DNA from: Bacillota bacterium
GTDB taxonomy: Bacteria > Bacillota > Clostridia > Oscillospirales > Ruminococcaceae
DNA: 27,215 nt
Direction: 5' to 3'
Assembly: GCA_023458875.1 (NCBI GenBank)
Contig: JAEWXO010000036.1
Span: forward strand, 1-27,215
Shown here: positions 6,913 through 14,939 of the stretch, one piece after another
Layout of the letters: each line of letters opens with the position of its first letter
How positions within the stretch are numbered: the stretch's first letter is position 1
Notes under the pieces: generated by a model
What the model saw: the letters and a program-made list of their open reading frames with translations, nothing else
Told to the model about the DNA's origin: nothing
The model's database searches: none
Made by a program: the position numbers and the translations under genes

Positions 6913-6947
6913 AAAAATCATCAGGATCTTATGAAAAATCCTGATGA
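6913..6947 (-). terminator. Terminator after the P-type-ATPase-like gene
   Basis: TCATCAGGAT and ATCCTGATGA form a perfect 10-bp stem (6947-6938 with 6927-6918), followed on the minus strand by TTTTT (6917-6913), 8 bp after the stop codon. Confidence 0.85.
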
Positions 6948-6954
6948 AAATATA

Positions 6955-9576
6955 TTATTTCGGTCTTACCTTCATAATTATTAAAGTGATAAATGTCCAT
7001 ACTGTATTGTAGAAAAGGAGCATTAACGGTGTAACATCACTGATAGCACCGAGGAAAAGAAATGCAAGTGTTATAAATATACCGATAATTACTGCGGTAC
7101 TCTGAAGTATTACTCCTGTAAGTGCACTTTGATGTATTGTTTTAATATTTGATATTACCTTCGCAAAGGACGAAAGTGTTCCGTTGCATATTACAGAGGC
7201 GCTTATTTTAGGGACAGGTGAAGTTATTTTTTTGCAGTAATCATAATGTTCGGCAGAAATTACTTTAAGCATGTCCTCCGGAATATTAAACATGCGTGAA
7301 ATCCTTGTTACAGAAACTATTGAATCGATGCTTTTTACAATAAGTGATATATTGTCATTTGTAAATGAATGAAGACATCTGATAATAGCCGGGTCCGCTT
7401 TGAGCTTTATTATATACATTGCTGCCAGATTTCCTGAAACGGACAGGTAAATCGCTATTTTGCCTCTTCCTATAATGTCTTTTTCTTTTGATTTAGGAGG
7501 CATTCCCTCAATGTTGTGGTTTATCATAAGCTGACGGTTTCCGAAAAGAATTCTCTTGTTATTTATCCATCCGCATAATCCCATTGAATCCTCATAGGAA
7601 TAGTTTTCAACATGCTCAAGAAGAGAAAGATCACCGTCAATTATTTTATTGAACATATTGAAGAAAATACTTCCCGAACAGTGGGCAAGACTTGCCGCAG
7701 CTATAATCGCATCGTCGATTTTTGTGTCTGAGAATATTTTTATTGTACTGAGTTTTATGGAGTTTTCAGGGAACAGCTGAGATGCATTTATGATCATAGA
7801 GTTTGTATCGTAAAAATCATCAATGCTCTGGTATCCGAGAATAATGCTTTCATTTTCCTCCGAAACAGCCGCCGCTGATGCAAGTGGAAGATTTACTATT
7901 ATAGGTATTCCGAAGCATGCTCCTGCCGAAATGAAGAGTGAGAAAGCATAGGAAATAAATGACGGGTTAAATGTATCCAGGGTGTTGTGATAAAACAGAG
8001 CGGATACCGCTGTCATAAGCAGTGAAAACACGGTGATTGCAGGTACTGCACTTTTGCAGAAACGGTCGGCAATATCAGATGAATATGTGTATTTCAGAAA
8101 GTCTGCTGCAAAGCTTGTTTTCCTGGAAGCAACAAGTATAGGGTAGTCGTTTATTATTCCTTTTGTCAGCTGCTGTGCTTTTGATTCATCATCAATATAT
8201 AAGAGTGCATGCTTTTCTTTATCGGAAATAAGAGTATCAAAGTTATTTATTGCACGGTTTACAATCAGGTGTTTTCCGAGTGTATTTATCATAAAGCCGG
8301 CTATTGCAACAGGCGTAAAGATATATATATTTCCGTTTTTTATAAGGTCTGTGTTACTTGTTGAAATAGCCGCTGCAATAGTGCTTATTGTAAGAGACAA
8401 TGAAACAAGACTGTCACAGTCCGCTTTTTTCATAAAAATATTTTTCAGCCCGCTTGTTATTACAGAAAATGAAGAAAAAAGCACTATAGCTGAAATAAGG
8501 AACATAACAAAGCTGTATGTATGAGGAGAGACACTTGGGTTAAAGCTTTTTATCATAGGGAGGTTATAAAGGGGGGCTGCTGAAAAATAGATGCTTATAA
8601 GCAATGCAATAAGCTGTACTGTAAACTTAGCCGAAAGATTTCCTTTTAGTTCGTATAAGTCATCAAGGATAAGAGAAGCATCTCCCGGTGAATTGTAATC
8701 ATCAATATGTCTGGCTGCTGTTTCTGATGAATTATTTTTATCGTTAGAGGAAAAAAGATTACGTACATTTTTCTTTTTTCTCGTTTTTGGCATTTGGTAA
8801 TCGTCGTTTATTTCAACGTCAATAGAAAAAAAGTCAACATCCGGAATAGACTTAACGTTTATTTTCGGATCCTTCTGAGAGACACTTTTGGTTTTTAATA
8901 TTTCAGCGGATTTATTATTAAGCTTTTCTTTGATTTCTGATATGGTGTTGAAAATATGTACGGAAGCTGATTCGTTTTCATCTTTTTTTGATGATATTTC
9001 AAGATCTCTTAAATCTGATTTGGTTTCCGTCTGTTCTTTAAGCTTTCTTTTTTTTGAGATTTTAGGATTTGAAGAAGTACCGTTGTCTTTACTTGTTTTT
9101 TTCAGGTATCGTATATTGTCCTGAGGATTTCGAACGATTTTGTTCGGTTTGTCCTGTATGCGGGTAGGGCTTCTGTCAATGAATTTTGCTTTTGTCAATA
9201 AAGGCTTTTCCGGAATAACTGTATCTATAACAGGCTTGTGTACAGATGAATTATCCGGAATAACCGGGTCCGGTACAGGCATACTCACAGCCGGTTCATC
9301 CGGAATGACAGAATCCATATGCGCGCTATCGGTTCTGACTGTACTTTTGATGGTGGTTTCCTGCTCGCTGCTGTCCTGAACCGGTAGGTCTTCTGAATGT
9401 GTATTTTTGATTAATTCTATATTGTGTTTAAAATGTTCTTTTTTAAAAGCGTCATCTGGAGATGATATTATCTGCTCAGTGTTGTCGTTTGATGTATGGG
9501 TAATGACCGGCTTTTTTTCATCAACAGAATATTCGTTTAAAATGTCATCAATCGAATATTTATCTTTTTTTGCCAT
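6955..9576 (-). CDS. P-type-ATPase-like membrane protein lacking catalytic motifs (putative pseudoenzyme)
   Basis: This 873-aa protein starts at 9576 with AAGGAG upstream. Residues 1 to about 310 are Lys/Ser/Asp-rich and probably disordered, with a VIPDEP/VIPDNS/VIPEKP repeat near 90-125. Eight hydrophobic segments follow, at about 317-337, 353-374, 385-410, 420-440, 512-530, 543-566, 822-846 and 850-870. This four + two + two layout around cytosolic regions is that of P1B metal ATPases. A shrunken actuator-like stretch lies at 440-510. GACFGIP (552-558) sits where CPC-type motifs occur. After it, MIINASQLFPEN (594-605) aligns with the usual DKTGTLT phosphorylation site, with Asp, Lys and Thr all lost. 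An N-domain-like run (GLCGWINNKRILFGNRQLM) and a P-domain-like tail follow, but no TGE, TGD or GDGxND is visible. The family assignment is by topology and motif position. It follows rlmB by 13 bp. Confidence 0.7.
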   Translation of the reverse strand: MAKKDKYSIDDILNEYSVDEKKPVITHTSNDNTEQIISSPDDAFKKEHFKHNIELIKNTHSEDLPVQDSSEQETTIKSTVRTDSAHMDSVIPDEPAVSMPVPDPVIPDNSSVHKPVIDTVIPEKPLLTKAKFIDRSPTRIQDKPNKIVRNPQDNIRYLKKTSKDNGTSSNPKISKKRKLKEQTETKSDLRDLEISSKKDENESASVHIFNTISEIKEKLNNKSAEILKTKSVSQKDPKINVKSIPDVDFFSIDVEINDDYQMPKTRKKKNVRNLFSSNDKNNSSETAARHIDDYNSPGDASLILDDLYELKGNLSAKFTVQLIALLISIYFSAAPLYNLPMIKSFNPSVSPHTYSFVMFLISAIVLFSSFSVITSGLKNIFMKKADCDSLVSLSLTISTIAAAISTSNTDLIKNGNIYIFTPVAIAGFMINTLGKHLIVNRAINNFDTLISDKEKHALLYIDDESKAQQLTKGIINDYPILVASRKTSFAADFLKYTYSSDIADRFCKSAVPAITVFSLLMTAVSALFYHNTLDTFNPSFISYAFSLFISAGACFGIPIIVNLPLASAAAVSEENESIILGYQSIDDFYDTNSMIINASQLFPENSIKLSTIKIFSDTKIDDAIIAAASLAHCSGSIFFNMFNKIIDGDLSLLEHVENYSYEDSMGLCGWINNKRILFGNRQLMINHNIEGMPPKSKEKDIIGRGKIAIYLSVSGNLAAMYIIKLKADPAIIRCLHSFTNDNISLIVKSIDSIVSVTRISRMFNIPEDMLKVISAEHYDYCKKITSPVPKISASVICNGTLSSFAKVISNIKTIHQSALTGVILQSTAVIIGIFITLAFLFLGAISDVTPLMLLFYNTVWTFITLIIMKVRPK

Positions 9577-9589
9577 GATTTCTCCTTTT

Positions 9590-10342
9590 TTATTTTTTTC
9601 TTTGTCTGACTGCTTCGTACATGAATATACCTGCTGCAACAGAGGCATTCAGTGAGTTTACATGTCCCGCCATAGGCAGTCTTAAAAGAAAATCACACTT
9701 GTCTTTAATCAGTTTTCCTATTCCGTATCCTTCAGAGCCTATAACGAAGGCAATTCCGCCTTTAAGATCAGCGGATGTATAGTCGGTTCCCTCTGAATCT
9801 GTTCCGTAAACCCATATATTCTGTTTTTTCAGGTCTTCAATGACAGATACTAGATTTGGAACTCTGGCAACAGGCAGCCAGCTGGCAGCACCGGCAGAAG
9901 TCTTGTGAACTGTCTGGTTAAGCGATGCGCTCCGTCTTTTTGGAATAATTATTCCGTCTGCACCTGCAGCCTCTGCTGTACGTATAATGGCTCCGAGATT
10001 GTGAGGGTCTTCCACCTCATCACATATTATGATAAACGGGTCAGTATTCTTTTTTCTGGAAACAGCAAGAATATCTTCAACAGATGAATATTCAGCACAT
10101 GCGCATGCAGCAGCTACGCCCTGATGTGCTACTGAGCCGCAGAGCTGATGTAGCTTCTGGTCATTGACGTTTTTTACAACAACATTGTTTTCACGCGCCA
10201 TTGCTGATATTTTGCTGAAAATAGTACCTGAACCGCTGATATAAACTGTATTTATAGGTTCGTTTGCTTTTAATGCCTCCATAACAGGATTTTTTCCGAA
10301 TATTATATTTTCATTATCCTGATGTTCGTTTTTATTATTCAT
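9590..10342 (-). CDS. rlmB: 23S rRNA (guanosine-2'-O)-methyltransferase RlmB (TrmH/SpoU family)
   Basis: This 250-aa SPOUT-class methyltransferase is expected to methylate the 2'-OH of a 23S rRNA guanosine (G2251 in E. coli) using SAM. An N-terminal SpoU substrate-binding domain (about 10-85; IIFGKNPVMEALKA) is followed by the trefoil-knot catalytic domain. That domain carries motif 1 EDPHNLGAIIRTAEAAGADG, motif 2 FVIGSEGYGIGKL and motif 3 LPMAGHVNSLNASVAAGI. Length and motifs are normal. The ATG at 10342 is preferred, but a GTG at 10360 is in frame and neither has a good SD. The gene has its own promoter (10428-10400) and is followed at 13 bp by the P-type-ATPase-like gene, so the two are probably cotranscribed. 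Confidence 0.93.
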   Translation of the reverse strand: MNNKNEHQDNENIIFGKNPVMEALKANEPINTVYISGSGTIFSKISAMARENNVVVKNVNDQKLHQLCGSVAHQGVAAACACAEYSSVEDILAVSRKKNTDPFIIICDEVEDPHNLGAIIRTAEAAGADGIIIPKRRSASLNQTVHKTSAGAASWLPVARVPNLVSVIEDLKKQNIWVYGTDSEGTDYTSADLKGGIAFVIGSEGYGIGKLIKDKCDFLLRLPMAGHVNSLNASVAAGIFMYEAVRQRKK

Positions 10343-10399
10343 TATATAATTAAATCTCACTTTATTTTTTATATTTTTTAGTATTCCATAACAACTTTA

Positions 10400-10428
10400 A
10401 TTATATCATTTTGCCACATAAAAAACAA
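10400..10428 (-). promoter_or_regulatory. Promoter of rlmB and the downstream membrane protein gene
   Basis: On the minus strand TTGTTT (10428-10423) and TATAAT (10405-10400) are 17 bp apart, about 58 bp before the rlmB ATG. Confidence 0.6.
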
Positions 10429-10469
10429 TGCTTTATCAATAAAAAAATGAATAATTATAATAAGAGTTT

Positions 10470-10727
10470 TCATAATAAAACTGTGAATATAATTACAGCA
10501 GCAATTACGGCCAGTATTGTCGCTGCAATGAGAAATTTTTTTATTATGGACAGGCTGTTTCTGCTTTCTGACGGATACGTTCTCTTCAGATAAAATTTAG
10601 CCTCCTTAAGCAGATGCTTCTGCGGGGTGTCAGTCATTTGTGGACGTACATACAGGATTGCTTTTTCAAAATATATATTTCCTGTATCCTTTATTTCAAC
10701 AATTTTTTTATTTACACCTTTAACCAT
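10470..10727 (-). CDS. Small C-terminally anchored membrane protein, function unknown
   Basis: This 85-aa protein has one strongly hydrophobic segment at its C-terminus (about 65-85, FLIAATILAVIAAVIIFTVLL) and a basic, mixed-charge N-terminal domain, so it looks tail-anchored with the N-terminus in the cytoplasm. A strong SD (CGGAGG, 7 nt before ATG) supports it as a real gene. I do not recognise the family. It lies upstream of rlmB on the same strand, separated from it by about 127 bp holding a promoter, so it is probably separately expressed. The upstream region contains the GTTGAAA repeat array at 10829-10921. Confidence 0.72.
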   Translation of the reverse strand: MVKGVNKKIVEIKDTGNIYFEKAILYVRPQMTDTPQKHLLKEAKFYLKRTYPSESRNSLSIIKKFLIAATILAVIAAVIIFTVLL

Positions 10728-10828
10728 TTTATAACCTCCGGTTTCTGTAATTATTCAGAGTATGCGTGTTACAGAATAGAGTTTTGACTGTATTAAAAAA
10801 AATATACAGTAAAATAATAGATATTATT

Positions 10829-10921
10829 GTTGAAAAAAATGTTGAAAGAGTTGAAAAAACAGTGTAAATGTGTTGAAAACCAATACAGATTATGTCGAAA
10901 ACTCTGTTGAAACAGTGGAAA
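10829..10921. repeat. Array of GTTGAAA-type short direct repeats in an intergenic region
   Basis: GTTGAAA-like heptamers start at 10829, 10841, 10850, 10872, 10894 (GTCGAAA), 10906 and 10915 (GTGGAAA), with a weaker GTGTAAA at 10862. The spacing is mostly 9-12 bp or about twice that, so the sites face a similar side of the helix. One contains TGTCGAA, the core of a Spo0A box; several others are TGTTGAA. The 10728-11159 gap has no convincing gene; apart from this array it holds only the promoter at 11010-11038. Confidence 0.55.
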
Positions 10922-11009
10922 CATGGGGCTTTTGCGATGTTAATATTGTTTAAATGCTGTTTTACATATTGTTTTATCCAAAATATGTTTTGCAAGTAAA
11001 ATTATATTA

Positions 11010-11038
11010 TTGATTTAAATCGGTCAGCGTGATATAAT
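11010..11038 (+). promoter_or_regulatory. Promoter of the DNA glycosylase gene
   Basis: TTGATT (11010-11015) and TATAAT (11033-11038) with a 17-bp spacer. The predicted leader is about 115 nt and contains a small GTCC/GGAC hairpin of unknown use. Confidence 0.65.
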
Positions 11039-11159
11039 AAAACAAGCTATCATCAGGTAAATATGCCTGCAGCTTTAAGGGCGTCCGGGGGACATCCTCT
11101 GAGTTGGTATATATTCGTTATCAGAATATTAAATTGAAAAAACGGAAGAAGTGCTGAAC

Positions 11160-11969
11160 ATGAATTTTGAAAGGGATAATAACGATATAATTTTATATCA
11201 GGATGATTTTGACCTTGACGAAACGCTTGACTGTGGTCAGGCATTCAGGTGGACCAAAATATCTGAAAACACATATTGCGGGTATTTTCTTAATAATTAT
11301 CTTGAGATTGTTCAGGAAAGCGACCGTTTTCTCCTTAGAAATACATCGGAGGAGGATATGAAAAATATATGGATAAAATATTTTGACCTTGATACTGATT
11401 ATGGCGTACTTAAGAAGCGTTTTTCTAAGGATAAAATACTGGAACAGGCGTGCAGGTTTGCAGGAGGCATACGCTTGCTCAGACAGGACCCATGGGAATG
11501 TCTCTGTTCTTTTATAATTTCACAGAACAACAATATTCCAAGAATAAAAGGAATAATCTCAAGACTGTGCAGTAAATACGGTCAGTTTCCGACACCGCAG
11601 ATGCTGTCAGGTGAAAATGAAGAATCCCTTCAGTATCTGAGAGCGGGGTTCAGGGCAAAGTATATTCTTGACGCAGCGTCCAGGATATCGTCCGGAATAA
11701 TAGAATTTGATAATATATCAGAGCTTTCATACGATGAAGCTAAAAATAAGCTGATGCTTATTAAGGGTGTAGGGCCTAAGGTCGCTGATTGCGTGCTTTT
11801 ATACGGAATGTACAGGACAGAAGCATACCCGGTGGATGTATGGATAAAACGTGTAATGGAAAATTTCTATCCTGATGGTATGCCTGCGTGTACAAGGGGA
11901 TATGAGGGGATAGCACAGCAGTATTTATTTCACTATATCAGAAGCAACAAGGATATCATTTTAAAATAA
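11160..11969 (+). CDS. 8-oxoguanine DNA glycosylase/AP lyase (OGG-type, HhH-GPD)
   Basis: This 269-aa base-excision repair enzyme is expected to remove 8-oxoguanine and cleave the abasic site. The N-terminal OGG_N-type domain has LDCGQAFRW (about 23-31), the conserved substrate-pocket opening. The central part has SQNNNIPRIKGII. The helix-hairpin-helix and catalytic loop read IKGVGPKVADC, with the Schiff-base Lys at about 207, and PVDVW, with catalytic Asp at about 226. All key residues are present. The ATG at 11160 is chosen over the GTG at 11151 because GGAAG would lie too close to the GTG. The gene has its own promoter and is monocistronic. Iron-sulphur cysteines of the MutY/Nth type are absent, as expected for OGG. 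Confidence 0.9.
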   Translation: MNFERDNNDIILYQDDFDLDETLDCGQAFRWTKISENTYCGYFLNNYLEIVQESDRFLLRNTSEEDMKNIWIKYFDLDTDYGVLKKRFSKDKILEQACRFAGGIRLLRQDPWECLCSFIISQNNNIPRIKGIISRLCSKYGQFPTPQMLSGENEESLQYLRAGFRAKYILDAASRISSGIIEFDNISELSYDEAKNKLMLIKGVGPKVADCVLLYGMYRTEAYPVDVWIKRVMENFYPDGMPACTRGYEGIAQQYLFHYIRSNKDIILK

Positions 11970-12061
11970 AATTAATTTCATAATAAATCTTTGCTGAATG
12001 TCAGTGCATTTTACAAAAAAGTATACTAAAACAGAATAAAAATTATTATTATAATAAAAAC

Positions 12062-12090
12062 TTGACAAAAACCGACTCTCGTTGTATCAT
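12062..12090 (+). promoter_or_regulatory. Promoter of the LacI-sensor GGDEF gene
   Basis: TTGACA (12062-12067), 17 bp, TATCAT (12085-12090). The 5' leader is about 80 nt. Confidence 0.75.
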
Positions 12091-12125
12091 AATAACTATA
12101 TAGATGTTGTTATTTGATATAAAAT

Positions 12126-12144
12126 TATGCATAAAGTATGCATA
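12126..12144 (+). promoter_or_regulatory. Double TATGCATA palindrome in the leader of the GGDEF gene
   Basis: The self-complementary octamer TATGCATA occurs twice, at 12126-12133 and 12137-12144, separated by AAG. It lies between the promoter and the SD, so it could be an operator or an RNA hairpin. It is not repeated at other promoters that I noticed. Confidence 0.45.
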
Positions 12145-12179
12145 TTCAGGATACATGTCTTAATAATGGAGTGATTATT

Positions 12180-14507
12180 ATGGAAAATAAAAAAAGGATC
12201 AATATTGGGTTAATCATAAATAATATTTATAATGCTTACTCCTCGTTGGTTTGCAAGGGTGCTGAAATTGCAGCAGAAGAGTATAATGTGAACCTTCTCA
12301 TTATTCCTGGCAAAGAAATAAACGCTAAATGGAAAAATGTTGATCTTGCACAATATGAATACCAGAACAATGTTCTTTACTCCTATGTATCTGAAAAAAA
12401 TACTGATGTTTTACTTTTGTCAATGGGAACAATAGGATTTTTTCTGAACAGTGAACAGAAAAAAGAATTTATTGACCAGTATAACGGATTAAAAGTCATA
12501 GTAATGGAAGAAGAGCTTGAGGAGTATCCTCATATTGTTTACAGTCTTGAAGGACTTAAAGAAGCAATCGAGCATATTGTGCGCAAACATGGAAAAAGAA
12601 AAGTAGCATTTGTAAGCGGACCAAAAGATCTTGCTATCGCAAATAAAAGACTTAATGTTTACAAAGAGGTTCTGCGCGAAAACGGAATAGAATACAATGA
12701 AAAATATGTAATGTATTCGGATTTTACCGAATTTTGCGAAGCTGAAATAAGAGAACTTCTTGACAGAAACAAAGATGACATACCGGAAGCTATATGCTTT
12801 GCAAATGATTCAATGGTTCTGGCAGGATACAAGGTGCTGGAGGAAAGAGGTTTAAAGCCTGGGAAAGATATTCTGGTAACAGGCTTTGATGATGCCGAAT
12901 TTGCAAGTGTTATAGATCCTTCACTTACAACTGTAAAGTCATCAATTATGAGTATGGGCTATCATGCTGTTGAAATGGCAATTGAATACCATAATAACGG
13001 ATATGTTAAAAATCAGTTTGTAAAATCATATCTTGTAACAAGAAGGTCATGCGGCTGCAGTGCCGGCAACAATGCTGAATTTGAAGATTATGAATTTAAT
13101 ATTAATCTCCCAAGAAATGAACTTGTAAATAATATAAAAACATATATTACTAAAAATTCATCAATGGATGTTATTCCAAAATCACATAAAAAATTACTTG
13201 AGGATTTTATTAATTTAATAATTGATAAAATTATAATAAGCAATGAAATTGATATTACTCAGATAGATGAACATGTTGTAAATCTTATGACACATAATAA
13301 CATGTCATATTTTACTCTTGATACCATCAATACGATGATATCTATATTAAAGCAGGTTGCACTGAGACATTCGTTTTCAAAGGATAAAAGCATCATGCTC
13401 TACTCTGTATTTGAGAGCATGTATAAAAATGTAGGTGAATATTATGCTGAAAAATTTTTAAATAACGAAAAAGAAACTGTATCAGACCTTTTCGTATTTT
13501 CAAAGCTTGCAAATGATATGATGATCAACGGAAAAGATGAAGAAAAATGCTTTTCATTGATGATGCATAATATTTCAAATATAAACTTTAAAAGTATATA
13601 TGTATATATTTACGAAAAATCAATACTTAATCTGACTACAAAACACCTTTCTGAAAAATGGGAACGTCCTGATAATATTTATCTCAAAGCGTTTTGCGAG
13701 GACAAAATATCAACAGTGCCTTCTCAGGAGGAACAGGCTATCGCGTCAGAAAAATTTATGGATAACAGGTTTATTTCAAAAAGCCGAAGAAGGACGATGA
13801 TTATTGAGGCGCTTTATTTTAACGAAGAACAATACGGCATACTTCTTGTTGAAACCGAACTAAACAGATTAACGAGTATTGATAATATCTGCAAACAGAT
13901 ATGTACCTCAATTAAGCTTACAAGATTTATGAACCTGCTTGAGGGTGCGTTGCTTGAGGTAAAACAGGCAAACGCAATTTTAAGCCGTGAGTCTGTTTTA
14001 GACCAGCTGACGGGCGTGTTTAACAGAAGAGGATTTCTTATAGAGTCAGAAAAAATTCTTGAAAAATATAAAAATAAGGACTCTACAGGTGCAGTAATTT
14101 TTGCAGATCTTGATAATCTTAAAATTATTAATGACAGCTTTGGTCATGATGACGGTGACTTTGCAATAAAAAAAGCAGCTTCTATACTTAAAGAAAATCT
14201 GCGCATATCAGATATAGTGGGAAGAATAGGCGGAGATGAATTTGTTGCATTTATTGTTGATATTGAGTTCTCCCAGGTTGACTCAATATGCACAAGAATA
14301 AGAAGATATGTTCAGAATTTCAACCAGCATAGTAATAAGCCGTACAACGTTGATATAAGTATGGGTGTGTACTGCTTTAATTCCATGAATAACGAAACGA
14401 TTGATCAGCTTATGACAAATGCTGACAGAAGGCTGTATGAAAACAAAAAGTTTAAAAACAAGACCCCGATAAAAGATCAGAGTACATTTAACGACAGAAG
14501 ACACTGA
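12180..14507 (+). CDS. LacI-type sugar-sensor / GGDEF diguanylate cyclase
   Basis: This 775-aa protein joins a LacI-family ligand-binding domain to a diguanylate cyclase. Residues 5-285 form a Peripla_BP_3 fold (INIGLIINNIYNAYSSLVCKGAEIAAEE; later ICFANDSMVLAGYKVLEERG and ILVTGFDDAEFASVIDPSLTTV), with no HTH and no signal peptide, so sensing is cytoplasmic. Residues about 300-600 are largely helical with a GAF-like stretch before a linker. The GGDEF domain starts at DQLTGVFNRRGF (608) and has FADLDNLKIINDSFGHDDGD, the signature GGDEF at 684-688, and an I-site RISD exactly five residues before it. The protein should therefore make c-di-GMP and be product-inhibited. The ATG at 12180 has GGAG upstream; the 14 extra in-frame residues upstream are not needed. 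The ligand is unknown. Confidence 0.9.
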   Translation: MENKKRINIGLIINNIYNAYSSLVCKGAEIAAEEYNVNLLIIPGKEINAKWKNVDLAQYEYQNNVLYSYVSEKNTDVLLLSMGTIGFFLNSEQKKEFIDQYNGLKVIVMEEELEEYPHIVYSLEGLKEAIEHIVRKHGKRKVAFVSGPKDLAIANKRLNVYKEVLRENGIEYNEKYVMYSDFTEFCEAEIRELLDRNKDDIPEAICFANDSMVLAGYKVLEERGLKPGKDILVTGFDDAEFASVIDPSLTTVKSSIMSMGYHAVEMAIEYHNNGYVKNQFVKSYLVTRRSCGCSAGNNAEFEDYEFNINLPRNELVNNIKTYITKNSSMDVIPKSHKKLLEDFINLIIDKIIISNEIDITQIDEHVVNLMTHNNMSYFTLDTINTMISILKQVALRHSFSKDKSIMLYSVFESMYKNVGEYYAEKFLNNEKETVSDLFVFSKLANDMMINGKDEEKCFSLMMHNISNINFKSIYVYIYEKSILNLTTKHLSEKWERPDNIYLKAFCEDKISTVPSQEEQAIASEKFMDNRFISKSRRRTMIIEALYFNEEQYGILLVETELNRLTSIDNICKQICTSIKLTRFMNLLEGALLEVKQANAILSRESVLDQLTGVFNRRGFLIESEKILEKYKNKDSTGAVIFADLDNLKIINDSFGHDDGDFAIKKAASILKENLRISDIVGRIGGDEFVAFIVDIEFSQVDSICTRIRRYVQNFNQHSNKPYNVDISMGVYCFNSMNNETIDQLMTNADRRLYENKKFKNKTPIKDQSTFNDRRH

Positions 14508-14519
14508 GGTCATAATAAT

Positions 14520-14563
14520 AATTCATCCGGCCGGTACTTATGCAGTATCAGGCCGGATGAATT
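14520..14563. terminator. Bidirectional terminator between the GGDEF gene and azlD
   Basis: AATTCATCCGGCC and GGCCGGATGAATT (14520-14532 and 14551-14563) form a perfect 13-bp stem with an 18-nt loop, 12 bp after the GGDEF gene stop and about 57 bp beyond the azlD stop on the other strand. Confidence 0.8.
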
Positions 14564-14619
14564 TATTTATAAAAGCACAGAGCTTTGAATGGTTAATCTG
14601 TCTGTTGTTCAGTTATTTT

Positions 14620-14934
14620 TTACATGGGAACGCAGGAAATAATGATTTCGGTTATAAGAGCTGCCGTACATGCAGCAAGTGCTACAACTATAAGTGATTT
14701 ATTCTTTACCGACATAATAAGAGCAGTAATGCAGCCGACACATGAGGAAACAATATTGTCAGTTGAGTAGAAAATATACGGAATAGTCATAGCCCCAAGC
14801 ACCGAATACGGGATATAGAACAGGAAGCTCTTTATAAACACGGATTTTATTTTTTTTCTTAAAAGGGCAAAAGGAAGCATGCGGATAAGATATGTTGTAA
14901 GTGACATTATAAGTATATATATTATAAGCTTCAT
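14620..14934 (-). CDS. azlD: AzlD-family branched-chain amino acid exporter subunit
   Basis: This 104-aa hydrophobic protein has about three to four TM segments. It starts MKLIIYILIMSLTTYLIRMLPF, the usual AzlD opening with the conserved TYxxRxxPF motif. AzlD acts with AzlC in the membrane to export branched-chain amino acids or analogues. The start lies 5 bp after the azlC stop and its SD (GAGGAA) lies in the azlC end, so the two are cotranscribed and translationally coupled. The length is typical for the family. Confidence 0.88.
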   Translation of the reverse strand: MKLIIYILIMSLTTYLIRMLPFALLRKKIKSVFIKSFLFYIPYSVLGAMTIPYIFYSTDNIVSSCVGCITALIMSVKNKSLIVVALAACTAALITEIIISCVPM

Positions 14935-14939
14935 CTCGG

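Noticed and set aside
10729..10995. 88-codon minus-strand frame in the repeat-array intergenic region
   Set aside because: It is read through the GTTGAAA array as low-complexity Phe/Ile/Thr-rich sequence, and nothing conserved is seen in it.
12138..12179. In-frame upstream start for the LacI-sensor GGDEF protein
   Set aside because: The extra 14 residues have no SD, while the ATG at 12180 has GGAG at normal spacing and begins directly at the conserved sensor fold.
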